Source: Hymenobacter nivis (GTDB lineage: Bacteria; Bacteroidota; Bacteroidia; Cytophagales; Hymenobacteraceae). From it: a stretch of DNA of 64,000 nucleotides. Every line of letters starts with the position of its first letter. The stretch's first letter is position 1. The stretch lies in assembly GCF_006439025.1 (NCBI RefSeq), contig NZ_RCYZ01000005.1, positions 248,001 to 312,000 of the forward strand, read 5' to 3'. Of this stretch, positions 1 through 8,148 are shown one piece after another. The notes beneath the pieces are model-generated. The model ran no database searches. It saw only the letters and a program-made list of their open reading frames with translations, and had not been told where the DNA came from. The translations under genes were made by a program, and so were the position numbers.

Positions 1-2
1 AG

Positions 3-317
3 CTGGGGCCCGCGCTGGCCTTCATCACGCTGGGCGGGGCGGGCATGATGCTCTTCATCGCCGGCACCAACACGGCCATCCAAACCGATGTGGCCGACCA
101 CATGCGCGGCCGCGTGCTGAGCTACTACGTGATGGCCTTCCAGGGGGTGCAGCCGCTGGGCAGCCTGCTAGCCGGCTGGCTGGCCCGCCACTTGGGGGCC
201 CCGCACACGGTACTGCTACAAGGCGCGGCGGGCCTGGCGGTGGCCCTGGCGTTTTGGTGGACGGGCCGCCCCGCCGACAAGCAGCAACTGGCCGAAGCCC
301 GAGCGGCGGTCAGTTAG
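3..317 (+). CDS. MFS transporter, C-terminal fragment (cut by window start)
   Basis: This is the last 104 residues of a gene that begins before the window. The reading frame is open from position 3 to the TAG at 315-317. It holds two or three hydrophobic helices and the loop motif DVADHMRGRVLSYY, which resembles the cytoplasmic loop of MFS exporters of the EntS/MFS_3 type ('RGRV' after a helix). It probably exports a small molecule across the inner membrane. The substrate cannot be told. It converges on the dehydrogenase gene that follows. Confidence 0.75.
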   Translation: MGPALAFITLGGAGMMLFIAGTNTAIQTDVADHMRGRVLSYYVMAFQGVQPLGSLLAGWLARHLGAPHTVLLQGAAGLAVALAFWWTGRPADKQQLAEARAAVS

Positions 318-374
318 CGCCCCAGCGAAAGCAAAATTTCAGCTCATCCCACAATGCCCCAGGGCCCCGGGCAA

Positions 375-1361
375 CTACGCTGGCTGCAACTCCTTCAGGT
401 GCACCAGCATGTCCTGGGTCATCTTGGCCAGGTCGAACTCCGGGGCCCAACCCCAGTCGGCGCGGGCAGCGGAGTCGTCGATGCTGGCGGGCCAGGAATC
501 GGCGATGGCCTGGCGGCCGTCGGGTGCATACGTTACCTGGAAACCAGGGACTTCCTGCTGGATGGCGGCCGTGATTTCGGCCGGCGCAAAGCTCATGGCG
601 CCCAGGTTGTAGCTGGTGCGCACCTTGATGCGGTCGGCCGGCGCGTGCATCAGGTCCAGGGTGGCCTTGAGCGCGTCGGGCATGTACATCATGGGCAGGT
701 AGGTGTCTTCCTTGAGGAAGCACTCGAAATCCTCGCCGGCCACGGCTTTGTGGTAGATGTCCACGGCGTAGTCGGTGGTACCGCCGCCGGGCAGGCTCTT
801 GTAGCCGATGAGGCCCGGGTAGCGCAGGCTGCGCACGTCGAGGCTGTGGTGGCGGTGGTACCACTCGCACCACTGCTCGCCGGCCAGCTTGCTGATGCCG
901 TACACCGTGTTGGGGTTCATCACGGTGGTTTGCGGGGTGTGCTCGCGGGGCGTGTCGGGCCCAAACACGGCAATGGAGCTGGGCCAGTACACCTGCGGCA
1001 CTTGGTACTGCACGGCCAGGTTCAGCACGTTCAGCAGGCCGTCCATATTTAGCTTCCAGGCAAACATCGGGTCTTTCTCGGCCGTGGCCGACAGCAGGGC
1101 GGCGAGGTGGTACACCTGCACCGGCCGGTACTGCCGGATGAGGTCCTCCAGGCGGTCCTTGTCCAGCACGTCGAGCAGCTCGAAGGGCCCCCCGGCCAGG
1201 GCGTCCGGGTTTTTAGGGGCCCGCACGTCGGCCGCCACCACGTTTTCGGGTGCGTAGCGCTGGCGCAGGGCGGCGGTTAGCTCCAGGCCGAGCTGGCCGC
1301 AAGCGCCAATTACGAGTACGGTGCCGGGTAAAATATCGGTGTCGCCGGGGGTGGTGGCCAT
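375..1361 (-). CDS. SDR-type L-threonine 3-dehydrogenase / NAD-dependent epimerase family
   Basis: This 328-residue extended SDR has the NAD-binding GxxGxxG near the N-terminus (VIGACGQLGLEL) and the catalytic YxxxK as YGISK. Its sequence is closest in feel to the short-chain threonine dehydrogenases that oxidise L-threonine to 2-amino-3-ketobutyrate. The neighbouring kbl gene, which uses that product, supports this over a nucleotide-sugar epimerase. The ATG at 1359-1361 is preferred to an upstream in-frame codon at 1406, because a TATCTTTG promoter box at 1404-1411 would then lie inside the gene. It is transcribed away from kbl, with a membrane protein gene between them. Confidence 0.85.
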   Translation of the reverse strand: MATTPGDTDILPGTVLVIGACGQLGLELTAALRQRYAPENVVAADVRAPKNPDALAGGPFELLDVLDKDRLEDLIRQYRPVQVYHLAALLSATAEKDPMFAWKLNMDGLLNVLNLAVQYQVPQVYWPSSIAVFGPDTPREHTPQTTVMNPNTVYGISKLAGEQWCEWYHRHHSLDVRSLRYPGLIGYKSLPGGGTTDYAVDIYHKAVAGEDFECFLKEDTYLPMMYMPDALKATLDLMHAPADRIKVRTSYNLGAMSFAPAEITAAIQQEVPGFQVTYAPDGRQAIADSWPASIDDSAARADWGWAPEFDLAKMTQDMLVHLKELQPA

Positions 1362-1403
1362 TGCGTTAAAATATAAGGATACGGAAAGGGTATAAATCGA
1401 CCA

Positions 1404-1411
1404 CAAAGATA
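1404..1411 (-). promoter_or_regulatory. Bacteroidota -7 box (TATCTTTG) for the threonine dehydrogenase
   Basis: On the minus strand the sequence TATCTTTGTGG matches the Bacteroidota -7 consensus TAnnTTTG. It lies about 43 bases upstream of the chosen ATG. No clear -33 TTTG is visible at the usual distance, so the call rests on the -7 box only. Confidence 0.4.
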
Positions 1412-1585
1412 CCGCCGGCCCGCGCCCATCAGGCAGTTTTCACCGGGGCGGCGGCCAGGGCCCCCAGGGGGCGCAGGCGCGCGGTTACTTTCAGTCGCTC
1501 GCTAGGGGCCCCAAGTGTTTGAGAAGAACTAGCAGCCAAAGACGCGCGCGCCAGCAGGGCTTTGCTCTACGGTATATTCGGCCGC

Positions 1586-2227
1586 ATGTTGGCCCTGCTC
1601 AATTGGTTTGTCGTTGGATTTGTGGCACTGGGGGCCCTGTTGGGTTTGGGCGTTCCGTACGCGCTGCACCTCGACAGCTTAAAAATGGACAAGCCAGTGG
1701 TGGTTTTTCGCAACCGACCCTGGCGCAACCTGTTAGGCCTGCTACTGGCTGGCATGCTATTGGGCATGGGAATCGTACTCGTAATCACCGCGGTGCGCAA
1801 AATCGACGAATTGTATCTCGTCTTGTTCAGCCTAATCGTGGCCACCGCGCTGCTGGTCTTAGGAGCTACCGGCTTCTGGCTACACGTAACCTATTGGCGC
1901 CACGACCGACGGGCAGTCCTCACAATTGACCGCACTTCGCAGCTGGCCACGTACACCAACGCGGGCACAACGCAGCAATTTGTACTGGCCGACGTAGCCA
2001 GCATTACCCAGTACGACAGTTATCGCCCGTCCGGTCACCGGATGACGTGGGATGGGTACAATTACCAGATTTGGGAACTGCACGATGGAACCTGGCTTGT
2101 GCTGACCTGTTTGCTGTATAGCTTCTCGGGGCCCGAGGACTTATTGCCGCCTGTCCGCTGCCGCACGGTGCGGCCGCGTATCTGCTGGCTGCCAGGCGAC
2201 CCGCTGCTTAATTTTACTTTTTGTTAG
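1586..2227 (+). CDS. Membrane protein of unknown function
   Basis: The 213-residue product has a hydrophobic segment near residues 5-27, a second near 52-72 and a third near 77-100. A soluble tail follows, with a region ([14 protein letters not shown]...[12 protein letters not shown]) that looks like the beta-rich PH-like domain seen in some small bacterial membrane proteins. I do not recognise a named family. The last 20 or so residues are arginine- and cysteine-rich and may be a frame-shifted tail. The ATG at 1586 is preferred to a TTG at 1562. It lies 17 bases before kbl and may be read with it. Confidence 0.6.
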   Translation: MLALLNWFVVGFVALGALLGLGVPYALHLDSLKMDKPVVVFRNRPWRNLLGLLLAGMLLGMGIVLVITAVRKIDELYLVLFSLIVATALLVLGATGFWLHVTYWRHDRRAVLTIDRTSQLATYTNAGTTQQFVLADVASITQYDSYRPSGHRMTWDGYNYQIWELHDGTWLVLTCLLYSFSGPEDLLPPVRCRTVRPRICWLPGDPLLNFTFC

Positions 2228-2244
2228 CCACTACTTCCCCTTCC

Positions 2245-3441
2245 ATGTACGCTACCCTTCAGCCCGACCTTCAGCAGCAGCTCCAGGACATTAAAGACAA
2301 CGGCCTTTTCAAGAAAGAGCGCGTGATTACCTCGCCCCAGGGCGCGGAAATTGACACCCAGGAAGCCGGCGAAGTGCTCAACTTCTGCGCCAACAACTAC
2401 TTGGGCCTCAGCTCGCACCCCGAAGTAATTCGGGCCGCCAAGCACGCCATCGACACCCACGGCTACGGCATGAGCTCGGTGCGCTTCATCTGCGGCACCC
2501 AGGACATCCACAAGGAGCTCGAAGCCAAGCTGGCCGAGTTCCTGGGCACCGAAGACACGATTCTGTACGCCGCGGCCTTCGACGCCAACGGCGGCGTGTT
2601 CGAGCCGCTCTTTAATGAGCAGGACGCCATTATTTCCGACGCCCTCAACCACGCCTCCATCATCGACGGCGTGCGCCTGTGCAAGGCCCAGCGCTACCGC
2701 TACCAGCACAACGATATGGCCGACCTGGAGAAGCAGCTCCAGGACGCCCAGGCCAAGGGCACGCGCCACCGCATCATCGTCACCGACGGCTCGTTTTCGA
2801 TGGACGGCACCATCGCCCAGCTCGACAAAATCTGCGACCTCGCCGACAAGTACCAGGCCCTGGTGATGGTGGACGAGTGCCACAGCAGCGGCTTCCTGGG
2901 CAAAACCGGCCGCGGCACCCACGAAATGCGCGGCGTGATGGGCCGCGTCGACATCATCACCGGCACGCTGGGCAAGGCCCTGGGCGGCGCCATGGGCGGC
3001 TTCACCAGCGGCCGCAAGGAAATCATCGACATGCTGCGCCAGCGCAGCCGCCCCTACCTGTTTTCCAACACCTTGGCGCCCGCCATCGTGGGGGCCTCGC
3101 TGCGCGTGCTGGAACTGCTGACGGAGAGCACCCAGTTGCGCGACCAGCTGGAGGAGAACACCAAGTACTTCCGCGAAAAGATGACGGCCGCCGGCTTTGC
3201 CATCACGCCCGGCGAGCACCCCATCGTGCCCGTTATGCTCTACGACGCCAAGCTAGCCCAAGAATTCGCCGCCCAAATGCTGGCCGAGGGCATCTACGTG
3301 GTGGGCTTTTATTACCCCGTGGTGCCCCAGGGCAAGGCCCGCATCCGGGTGCAGCTCAGCGCCGCCCACACCCGCGCCCAGCTCGACCAAGCCATTGCCG
3401 CCTTCGTGAAGGTGGGCAAAGCCTTGGACGTGTTGAAATAG
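2245..3441 (+). CDS. kbl: Glycine C-acetyltransferase (2-amino-3-ketobutyrate CoA ligase)
   Basis: This PLP enzyme of the alpha-oxoamine synthase family splits 2-amino-3-ketobutyrate with CoA into glycine and acetyl-CoA, the second step of threonine catabolism. The ATG at 2245 gives 398 residues, the same length as E. coli Kbl, and puts the PLP lysine of GTLGKALGG at residue 244. Other family marks are [11 protein letters not shown] near the N-terminus, [11 protein letters not shown] before the lysine, and [11 protein letters not shown] at the end. The first step is supplied by the nearby minus-strand dehydrogenase. A hairpin and a terminator follow. Confidence 0.97.
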   Translation: MYATLQPDLQQQLQDIKDNGLFKKERVITSPQGAEIDTQEAGEVLNFCANNYLGLSSHPEVIRAAKHAIDTHGYGMSSVRFICGTQDIHKELEAKLAEFLGTEDTILYAAAFDANGGVFEPLFNEQDAIISDALNHASIIDGVRLCKAQRYRYQHNDMADLEKQLQDAQAKGTRHRIIVTDGSFSMDGTIAQLDKICDLADKYQALVMVDECHSSGFLGKTGRGTHEMRGVMGRVDIITGTLGKALGGAMGGFTSGRKEIIDMLRQRSRPYLFSNTLAPAIVGASLRVLELLTESTQLRDQLEENTKYFREKMTAAGFAITPGEHPIVPVMLYDAKLAQEFAAQMLAEGIYVVGFYYPVVPQGKARIRVQLSAAHTRAQLDQAIAAFVKVGKALDVLK

Positions 3442-3455
3442 AATTCTAGTTGTTA

Positions 3456-3501
3456 GTTGCTCGTTGTCAGTTATTAGACCGAACAACTGACAACGAGCAA
3501 C
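3456..3501. repeat. Intergenic hairpin (17-bp perfect stem, 12-base loop)
   Basis: The arm 3456-3472 (GTTGCTCGTTGTCAGTT) is repeated as its exact reverse complement at 3485-3501. It lies 15 bases after kbl and just before a separate terminator. Similar hairpins made of the same short words (CAGT, GCTC, GTTA) sit after other genes in the window. Confidence 0.8.
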
Positions 3502-3506
3502 CAAAA

Positions 3507-3541
3507 AAAGGCGTCGCTCCCGAATGGGGGCGACGCCTTTT
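3507..3541. terminator. Bidirectional rho-independent terminator
   Basis: A 15-bp stem (arms 3507-3521 and 3526-3540, one G-T pair) closes on a GAAT loop. It has an A-run on the left and TTTTCTTTT on the right. It lies between the convergent kbl and the DUF669-like gene, so it can end transcripts from both sides. Confidence 0.85.
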
Positions 3542-3570
3542 CTTTTCGGGGCCCTGGGGCCCTAATTCAC

Positions 3571-3930
3571 TTACGCGGCGCGGAAGCCGGTGGCTTGACG
3601 GATGCTGCGCTCGTTGCCGGTGGCGGGGTCAGTGTAGCTGTGGTCGCTCACTTCCACCGACAGGTGCTTGCCGATCAGCTCCTTGGTGTCGAGGTCTTTG
3701 CCGTCGTGGGGCTGGATGCCCACGGCCGCGTACAGCGACAGGATGATGGGGTGGCCAGCGGGCGAATTGTAGAAGCGCTGGGTCACGAAGCCGTCGGCGC
3801 TTTCCATGCGGGCGGCGAAAAACGGCACGTTCTGGTGCTCACTGGTACCTTCTTCGATGTCGGTGATTTCGACCAGATGGCGGCCGTCGGGCAGGAAACC
3901 TTTGTCTTCTTTTTCGGTGGCAATTTTCAT
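3571..3930 (-). CDS. Small conserved protein, DUF669-like (tentative)
   Basis: The 119-residue soluble protein has the layout of DUF669 proteins, which are often phage-encoded and linked to single-strand DNA binding. It has an N-terminal 'pdG.h.veI.d...gts' strand, a central FVTQRFYNS strand, a helical stretch with 'l..aaGi', and a late 'kel.GK.l.VeV.....dp.tGn' segment. The match is by eye and weak, so the function is open. It stands alone; no phage genes are near. It has no signal peptide or membrane segment. Confidence 0.6.
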   Translation of the reverse strand: MKIATEKEDKGFLPDGRHLVEITDIEEGTSEHQNVPFFAARMESADGFVTQRFYNSPAGHPIILSLYAAVGIQPHDGKDLDTKELIGKHLSVEVSDHSYTDPATGNERSIRQATGFRAA

Positions 3931-4172
3931 GGCGGGAATTGATTGGAGCGGAGCGCAAAGGGCGCGGGAGTACTAACGCAGGGCCCCGCGCAGGGTTGGG
4001 CCCCGGGGCAGCAATATCGCCCTGGTACCCAACCAAGCTCAACTATTGTATAGCCAAGAATTCCACTATCTTGGCTAATCCGTTTGCTATTAATAACCAG
4101 CACTATGACCACATTTACCCTGCCGGCTAGCCGGCACAGGGCCCCGCGCCCGTTTCTTTTTCACCGGCGGCC

Positions 4173-4841
4173 ATGATCCGCCTGTTTTTAGTCGACGATC
4201 ATTCCATTGTGCGCACCGGCCTGCGGGCCCTGCTAACCGCCGAGGCCGACCTGCTGGTGGTGGGCGAAGCCAGCCACGGCCAAGAGCTGTTTGAGCGCCT
4301 GCCCGCCGCGCCCACCGACGTGGTGCTGCTCGACCTGGCCATGCCCGTGCTCGATGGCCTGGCCACCACCGCCCGCCTGCGCGCCGAGTACCCGGCCCTG
4401 CGGGTGCTGGTGCTCACGATGGTAGCCGAGCCCGTGCGCATCGGCGAGCTGTTTGCGGCCGGGGCGCGGGGCTACCTGCTCAAAAGCGCCCGGCAAATGG
4501 AACTGCTGACGGCCATCCGGACCGTGGCCGCCGGCGAGCAGTACCTGTGCTCGGAGCTGGGCATGGGGTTGCTGCACCTAGTGCTGGCCGCGGCCCCGGC
4601 GGCCCGGAGCCCCGCCGACGCGGCGCGGGCCGCCGCCCGGCGCGCCAGTTCCCTCACCAGCCGCGAGCTGGAGGTGCTCCAGCTGCTGGCCGCCGGCCTC
4701 ACCACCAACGAAATTGCCGCCAAGCTCTTCACCAGCAAGCGCACCGTCGAAAGCCACCGCCAGCACATTCTGGAAAAAACCCAAACCAAGAACACCGCCG
4801 CCCTCATTCACCGGGCCGTAACGGAGGGCCTGCTGGACTGA
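4173..4841 (+). CDS. NarL/LuxR-type response regulator
   Basis: The 222-residue protein has a receiver domain (residues 1-120) with the acidic pair D8-D9, the phosphorylation site D54 in LLDLAMP, and the conserved lysine in YLLKSA. After an alanine-rich linker, a LuxR-type helix-turn-helix fills residues 158-222 (LTSREIEVL-like start SLTSRELEVLQLLAAG, then TVESHRQHILEKT). It should bind DNA when phosphorylated. No histidine kinase is adjacent, so its partner is unknown. The gene starts at ATG 4173 and is followed by a gene-poor stretch. Confidence 0.95.
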   Translation: MIRLFLVDDHSIVRTGLRALLTAEADLLVVGEASHGQELFERLPAAPTDVVLLDLAMPVLDGLATTARLRAEYPALRVLVLTMVAEPVRIGELFAAGARGYLLKSARQMELLTAIRTVAAGEQYLCSELGMGLLHLVLAAAPAARSPADAARAAARRASSLTSRELEVLQLLAAGLTTNEIAAKLFTSKRTVESHRQHILEKTQTKNTAALIHRAVTEGLLD

Positions 4842-5182
4842 GTAGGGCCCCGGGCCAGTGGCGGCGGGAACCTCATTTTTTGCAAGGCTAATCAACACTA
4901 TACCAGGCATTATACGTATAATATTTAAGCTATTCAAGCAACGCCATCCGGCAGATGCATTCCGTATATTCCGCAGGTAAAATCAGTATATTCCTAGATA
5001 AAATTATAAAGTTCAGCCAGTAATTTTGCAATATCTTCTTCTCTTCGTGCGTTTGGCAGCCATTGGCAAACGCACGAAGCTTGGTTTGCCGCGTTGCCCT
5101 GCCTACCGCGCCAGCCACACCTTACCAAGCCCCGCGGTGCACCCGCGGGGCCCGGCGCTTTCCTCCCATAAGCCCAGCCGTT
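4842..5182. other. Gene-poor stretch with an AT-rich core and one perfect hairpin
   Basis: I see no coding sequence here. About 4890-5030 is AT-rich compared with the flanks. The hairpin at 5043-5079 is the only clear structure. The stretch probably holds the promoter of the STAS gene, but no full consensus was found. Confidence 0.5.
5043..5079. repeat. Perfect hairpin, 13-bp stem
   Basis: CTTCGTGCGTTTG at 5043-5055 is repeated as its exact reverse complement at 5067-5079, around an 11-base loop. It lies about 100 bases upstream of the STAS gene. There is no T-run after it, so a regulator site or 5' leader structure is as likely as a terminator. Confidence 0.7.
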
Positions 5183-5509
5183 ATGCGTGTTTACCAAGAA
5201 GTTTTGCCGAATAGCTGCCTGCTCATTCTCACCGACAGCGACGGCTGGGCGGGCCTCGCGCCCCTGGCCCGCGCCCTGCGCTGGGCCCTGCGCCAGCCCC
5301 AGCGCCGCGTGTGGGTCGATTGCAGCAGCCTGGCCGATTTGAGCACCCACGCCCTGTTTTTGCTGCGCCAAGGGGCCGACCGCCTGCGCCAGCGCGGCGG
5401 CTGCCTGGTGCTGTGCCACCCGCCGGCCTCGCTCAGCGAGCCGCAGCCCGCAGGGCCACCCCCCGGCTACCAAGTAGCCGCCTCGCTGCTCGACGCCGAC
5501 CAGGTGTAA
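5183..5509 (+). CDS. STAS-domain protein (anti-sigma factor antagonist-like)
   Basis: The ATG at 5183 gives 108 residues with the STAS pattern: a strand-rich N-terminus, then RRVWVDCSSLADLSTHALFLL, where serine and threonine lie at the place of the phosphorylated serine of SpoIIAA-type proteins. A helix and a last strand (GCLVLCHPP) follow. Such proteins act as switch partners of anti-sigma factors or kinases. No partner kinase is next to it. The longer frame starting at 5063 runs through GC-rich leader sequence and is not preferred. Confidence 0.7.
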   Translation: MRVYQEVLPNSCLLILTDSDGWAGLAPLARALRWALRQPQRRVWVDCSSLADLSTHALFLLRQGADRLRQRGGCLVLCHPPASLSEPQPAGPPPGYQVAASLLDADQV

Positions 5510-5562
5510 ACCAGAGATTTAAGTTTCGCGGCCCGGGCTATGGGCCGGCATTGGGGCCCCGG

Positions 5563-6390
5563 CTAGGTAGCCGTGGCTACGGCCACGGGCTGGCCGGCGG
5601 GGCTGCTGTCCACGCCCAGCCACTCGCCGAGGCGGGCGGCCAGGGCGGGCGCAGCCAGGCCACGGAACACCTCACCGCGGCGCACCAGGCTCATTTGGCC
5701 GGTTTCCTCGCTCACCACCAGCACGATGGCATCGGTGATTTCGGTGAGGCCGATGGCGGCGCGGTGGCGCAGGCCCAGGGCGGCGGGCACGTCGGGGTTG
5801 TCGCTCACGGGCAAGATGCAGCGAGCGGCTTGCAGGCGGCCGTTGGTCACGATCACGGCCCCGTCGTGCAAGGGGCTGGTTTTGTTGAAGATGGTGAGCA
5901 GCAGGCGCTTGCTCACCTCGGCGTCGAGGCAGTCGCCCGATTCGGCGTAGGCGCTCAGGTCGGAGGCCTGGCTGAAGCAGATGAGGGCCCCGGTGTACTT
6001 GGTGCTCAGGCTTTTGGCGGCTTCCACAAAGGGCTCGACGGCCAGCGGGGCAGTGGCGTTGGAGCCCCAGCGCCAGCGCCGCACCCGCTCAAAAGCCGTG
6101 GCCTGCCCCACCGTCAGCAAAAACCGCCGGATTTCCTGCTGGAACAGGATGATGGTGGCCAGCACGCCCACGCTCATGAATTCGCCCAGGATGGTGGTGA
6201 GCACTTCCAGGCCCAAGGCCTTCACCACCAAGTACAAGAGGTAGAGCGAGGCCCAGCCCACGGCCACGCTCAGGGCCACCGAGCCGCGCAGCAGCTTGTA
6301 GAGCTGGTAGAAGAGCACGGCCACCAGCAGCACATCGGCCGCGTCGGTCCAGCCGAAACGCAAAAAGTCGATGGGGAACGGGCCGGACAC
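5563..6390 (-). CDS. cdaA: Diadenylate cyclase CdaA (c-di-AMP synthase)
   Basis: This membrane enzyme makes c-di-AMP from two ATP. Three hydrophobic segments at the N-terminus are followed by the DAC domain with its two signature motifs, DGA at residues 176-178 and RHR at 208-210. The GTG at 6390 gives 275 residues, the usual length of CdaA. An ATG at 6522 would add a proline/glycine-rich tail coded by GGGGCCCC-type sequence that looks like untranslated leader; the true start is not certain. It follows folP by a short gap on the same strand, an arrangement I expect in Bacteroidota. The product controls osmolyte and cell-wall functions in other bacteria. Confidence 0.93.
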   Translation of the reverse strand: MSGPFPIDFLRFGWTDAADVLLVAVLFYQLYKLLRGSVALSVAVGWASLYLLYLVVKALGLEVLTTILGEFMSVGVLATIILFQQEIRRFLLTVGQATAFERVRRWRWGSNATAPLAVEPFVEAAKSLSTKYTGALICFSQASDLSAYAESGDCLDAEVSKRLLLTIFNKTSPLHDGAVIVTNGRLQAARCILPVSDNPDVPAALGLRHRAAIGLTEITDAIVLVVSEETGQMSLVRRGEVFRGLAAPALAARLGEWLGVDSSPAGQPVAVATAT

Positions 6391-6542
6391 GGGCGGAGCG
6401 CTAGGGGGTGGGAAGAATGGCGGGGCCCCGCCAGGGCCCCGGGGCTCGGCAAAGACTCCAAAAACCGCCGCTGCGTTGCGAAGAACGCAATTTTTTACCA
6501 GCAAACCGCGCCCAAAATGCAAAAATTGACCTTTCTCAGTCC

Positions 6543-7436
6543 TCAGTCGGCGTCTTCTGCCTTGAAGATATTCAAATAGAGCTGGATTACCTGCGTGGCC
6601 TCGGCCGCGTCGTGCACGCGCAGCAGGCGGGCCCCGCCCTGCAGGGCCAGCACGTGCAGGGCCGTGGTGCCGTTGAGGGCCGCCTCGGGCGTGAGGCCCA
6701 GGGGCCCGTACACCATTTTCTTGCGTGAGAGGCCGGCCAGCACGGGCCGCCCCAGGGCCCCCAGCTCGGGCAGGCGGCGCAATAGCTCGTGGCTCTGGGC
6801 GGCGGTTTTGGCGAAGCCGAAGCCCGGGTCGAGCACCACGTCGTGGGCCCCGGCGGCGCGCAAGGCGGCCAGCCCGTCGCGGAAAAACCGGAGCAGCGTG
6901 AGCACCAGGTCGTCGTCGTAATCGGTCAGTTGGCTCATCGTCTGCGGGTTGCCGCGCATGTGCATCAGCACGTAGGGCACGCGCAGGCGGCCCACGGTGG
7001 CAAACATGTCGTCATCGAGCGTGCCGCCGCCCACGTCGTTCACCAAGTCGGCGCCGGCGTGCACGGCGGCCTCGGCCACGGCCGCCCGGAAGGTATCGAC
7101 CGAGATAAACGCCTCCGGAAACTCGCGGCGCAGGGCCCCCAGGGCGGGCAGCAGGCGGGCCAGCTCCTCGGCCACGGGCACGTCGGCGGCCCCGGGGCGG
7201 GTGCTGTAGGCGCCCACGTCGAGCACGGTGGCGCCGGCCGCGAGCAGGGCCCCGGCGCGGGCCACCACATCGGCCGCGGCGGCCACCCGGCTCCCGGCAA
7301 AAAACGAGTCGGGCGTGACGTTCAGAATGCCCATCACCCGCGGCCGGCGCAGGTCGAGCAGGCGGCCGTGGGGGCTGAGGAGGGTTTCGGGGGTAGTAGG
7401 GTGGGCGGGTACGAGGGTAGGCGGGTGGATGGGCAT
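6543..7436 (-). CDS. folP: Dihydropteroate synthase
   Basis: The 297-residue TIM-barrel enzyme joins p-aminobenzoate to dihydropterin pyrophosphate in folate synthesis and is the target of sulfonamides. The family motifs are all present: GILNVTPDSFF near residue 36, DVGAYSTRPGA, NDVGGG and LDPGFGFAKT. The first 30 residues are proline-rich and not conserved, so the real start may lie a little downstream. It is the first gene of a likely operon with cdaA and faces away from the DUF1599 gene. Confidence 0.96.
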   Translation of the reverse strand: MPIHPPTLVPAHPTTPETLLSPHGRLLDLRRPRVMGILNVTPDSFFAGSRVAAAADVVARAGALLAAGATVLDVGAYSTRPGAADVPVAEELARLLPALGALRREFPEAFISVDTFRAAVAEAAVHAGADLVNDVGGGTLDDDMFATVGRLRVPYVLMHMRGNPQTMSQLTDYDDDLVLTLLRFFRDGLAALRAAGAHDVVLDPGFGFAKTAAQSHELLRRLPELGALGRPVLAGLSRKKMVYGPLGLTPEAALNGTTALHVLALQGGARLLRVHDAAEATQVIQLYLNIFKAEDAD

Positions 7437-7564
7437 GGCGCTGAGCGAGCGGGGAAGGGCTCAATATCCGCCAGCGGTGGCGAACTTGCGGCGGGGATGG
7501 GAATTGGCCAACGGCCCGCCCCCCCGACCCGCCTACCCCCACACCATCCTACCCTGCCCACCCC

Positions 7565-8101
7565 TTGACCGCCACCCCCGCGCACTACGACCAGCTGCTG
7601 GCGCGCTGCCGCCAGCTGTTCCTGGCCAAAACCCACGACTACGGCACGGCCTGGCGCATCCTGCGCCTGCCATCCGTCACGGACCAGATTTTCATTAAGG
7701 CCAACCGCATCCGTACCATCCAGGAGGTTGGCAACCAGCAAGTTGAAGACAGCGTAGATGAGGAGTTTGTGGCCATCGTCAACTACTGCCTCATTGCCCT
7801 GATGCAGCTGCACCTGCCCGCCGACACGCCCCTCGACATGGGCCCCGACGCCGTGGCCGCCGCCTACGACCACGAAGCCGCCGAAAACCGCCGCCTGCTG
7901 CTGGCCAAAAACCACGACTACGGCGAGGCTTGGCGCCAGATGCGCGTGACCAGCATCACGGACCTTATTTTGATGAAGTTGCACCGCGTGAAGCAATTGG
8001 AGAACCTCGGCGGCGCGGCCCAGGTTTCGGAAGGCGTGGAGGGCAGCTACCGCGACATGCTGAACTACGCCGTATTCGCCTTGATTTTGGGCGGGGCTTA
8101 G
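7565..8101 (+). CDS. DUF1599 protein (nucleotide-modification-associated domain), duplicated
   Basis: The 178-residue protein starts at a TTG (7565), which gives the N-terminus expected for the family. It contains two copies of the same unit: residues about 8-75 and 100-178 both carry 'AKxHDYGxAWR', '(S/T)(V/I)TDxIxxK', an arginine plus glutamate, and 'NYxxxAL'. The Bacteroidota form of this domain resembles all-alpha nucleotide pyrophosphohydrolases, but no reaction has been shown to my knowledge. It faces away from folP and is 47 bases before the DoxX-like gene, so those two are likely co-transcribed. Confidence 0.88.
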   Translation: MTATPAHYDQLLARCRQLFLAKTHDYGTAWRILRLPSVTDQIFIKANRIRTIQEVGNQQVEDSVDEEFVAIVNYCLIALMQLHLPADTPLDMGPDAVAAAYDHEAAENRRLLLAKNHDYGEAWRQMRVTSITDLILMKLHRVKQLENLGGAAQVSEGVEGSYRDMLNYAVFALILGGA

Positions 8102-8148
8102 CCCGGGGCCCCGGGGCCCGCCCACCGTTTCCTTACCGACTTTTCGCC

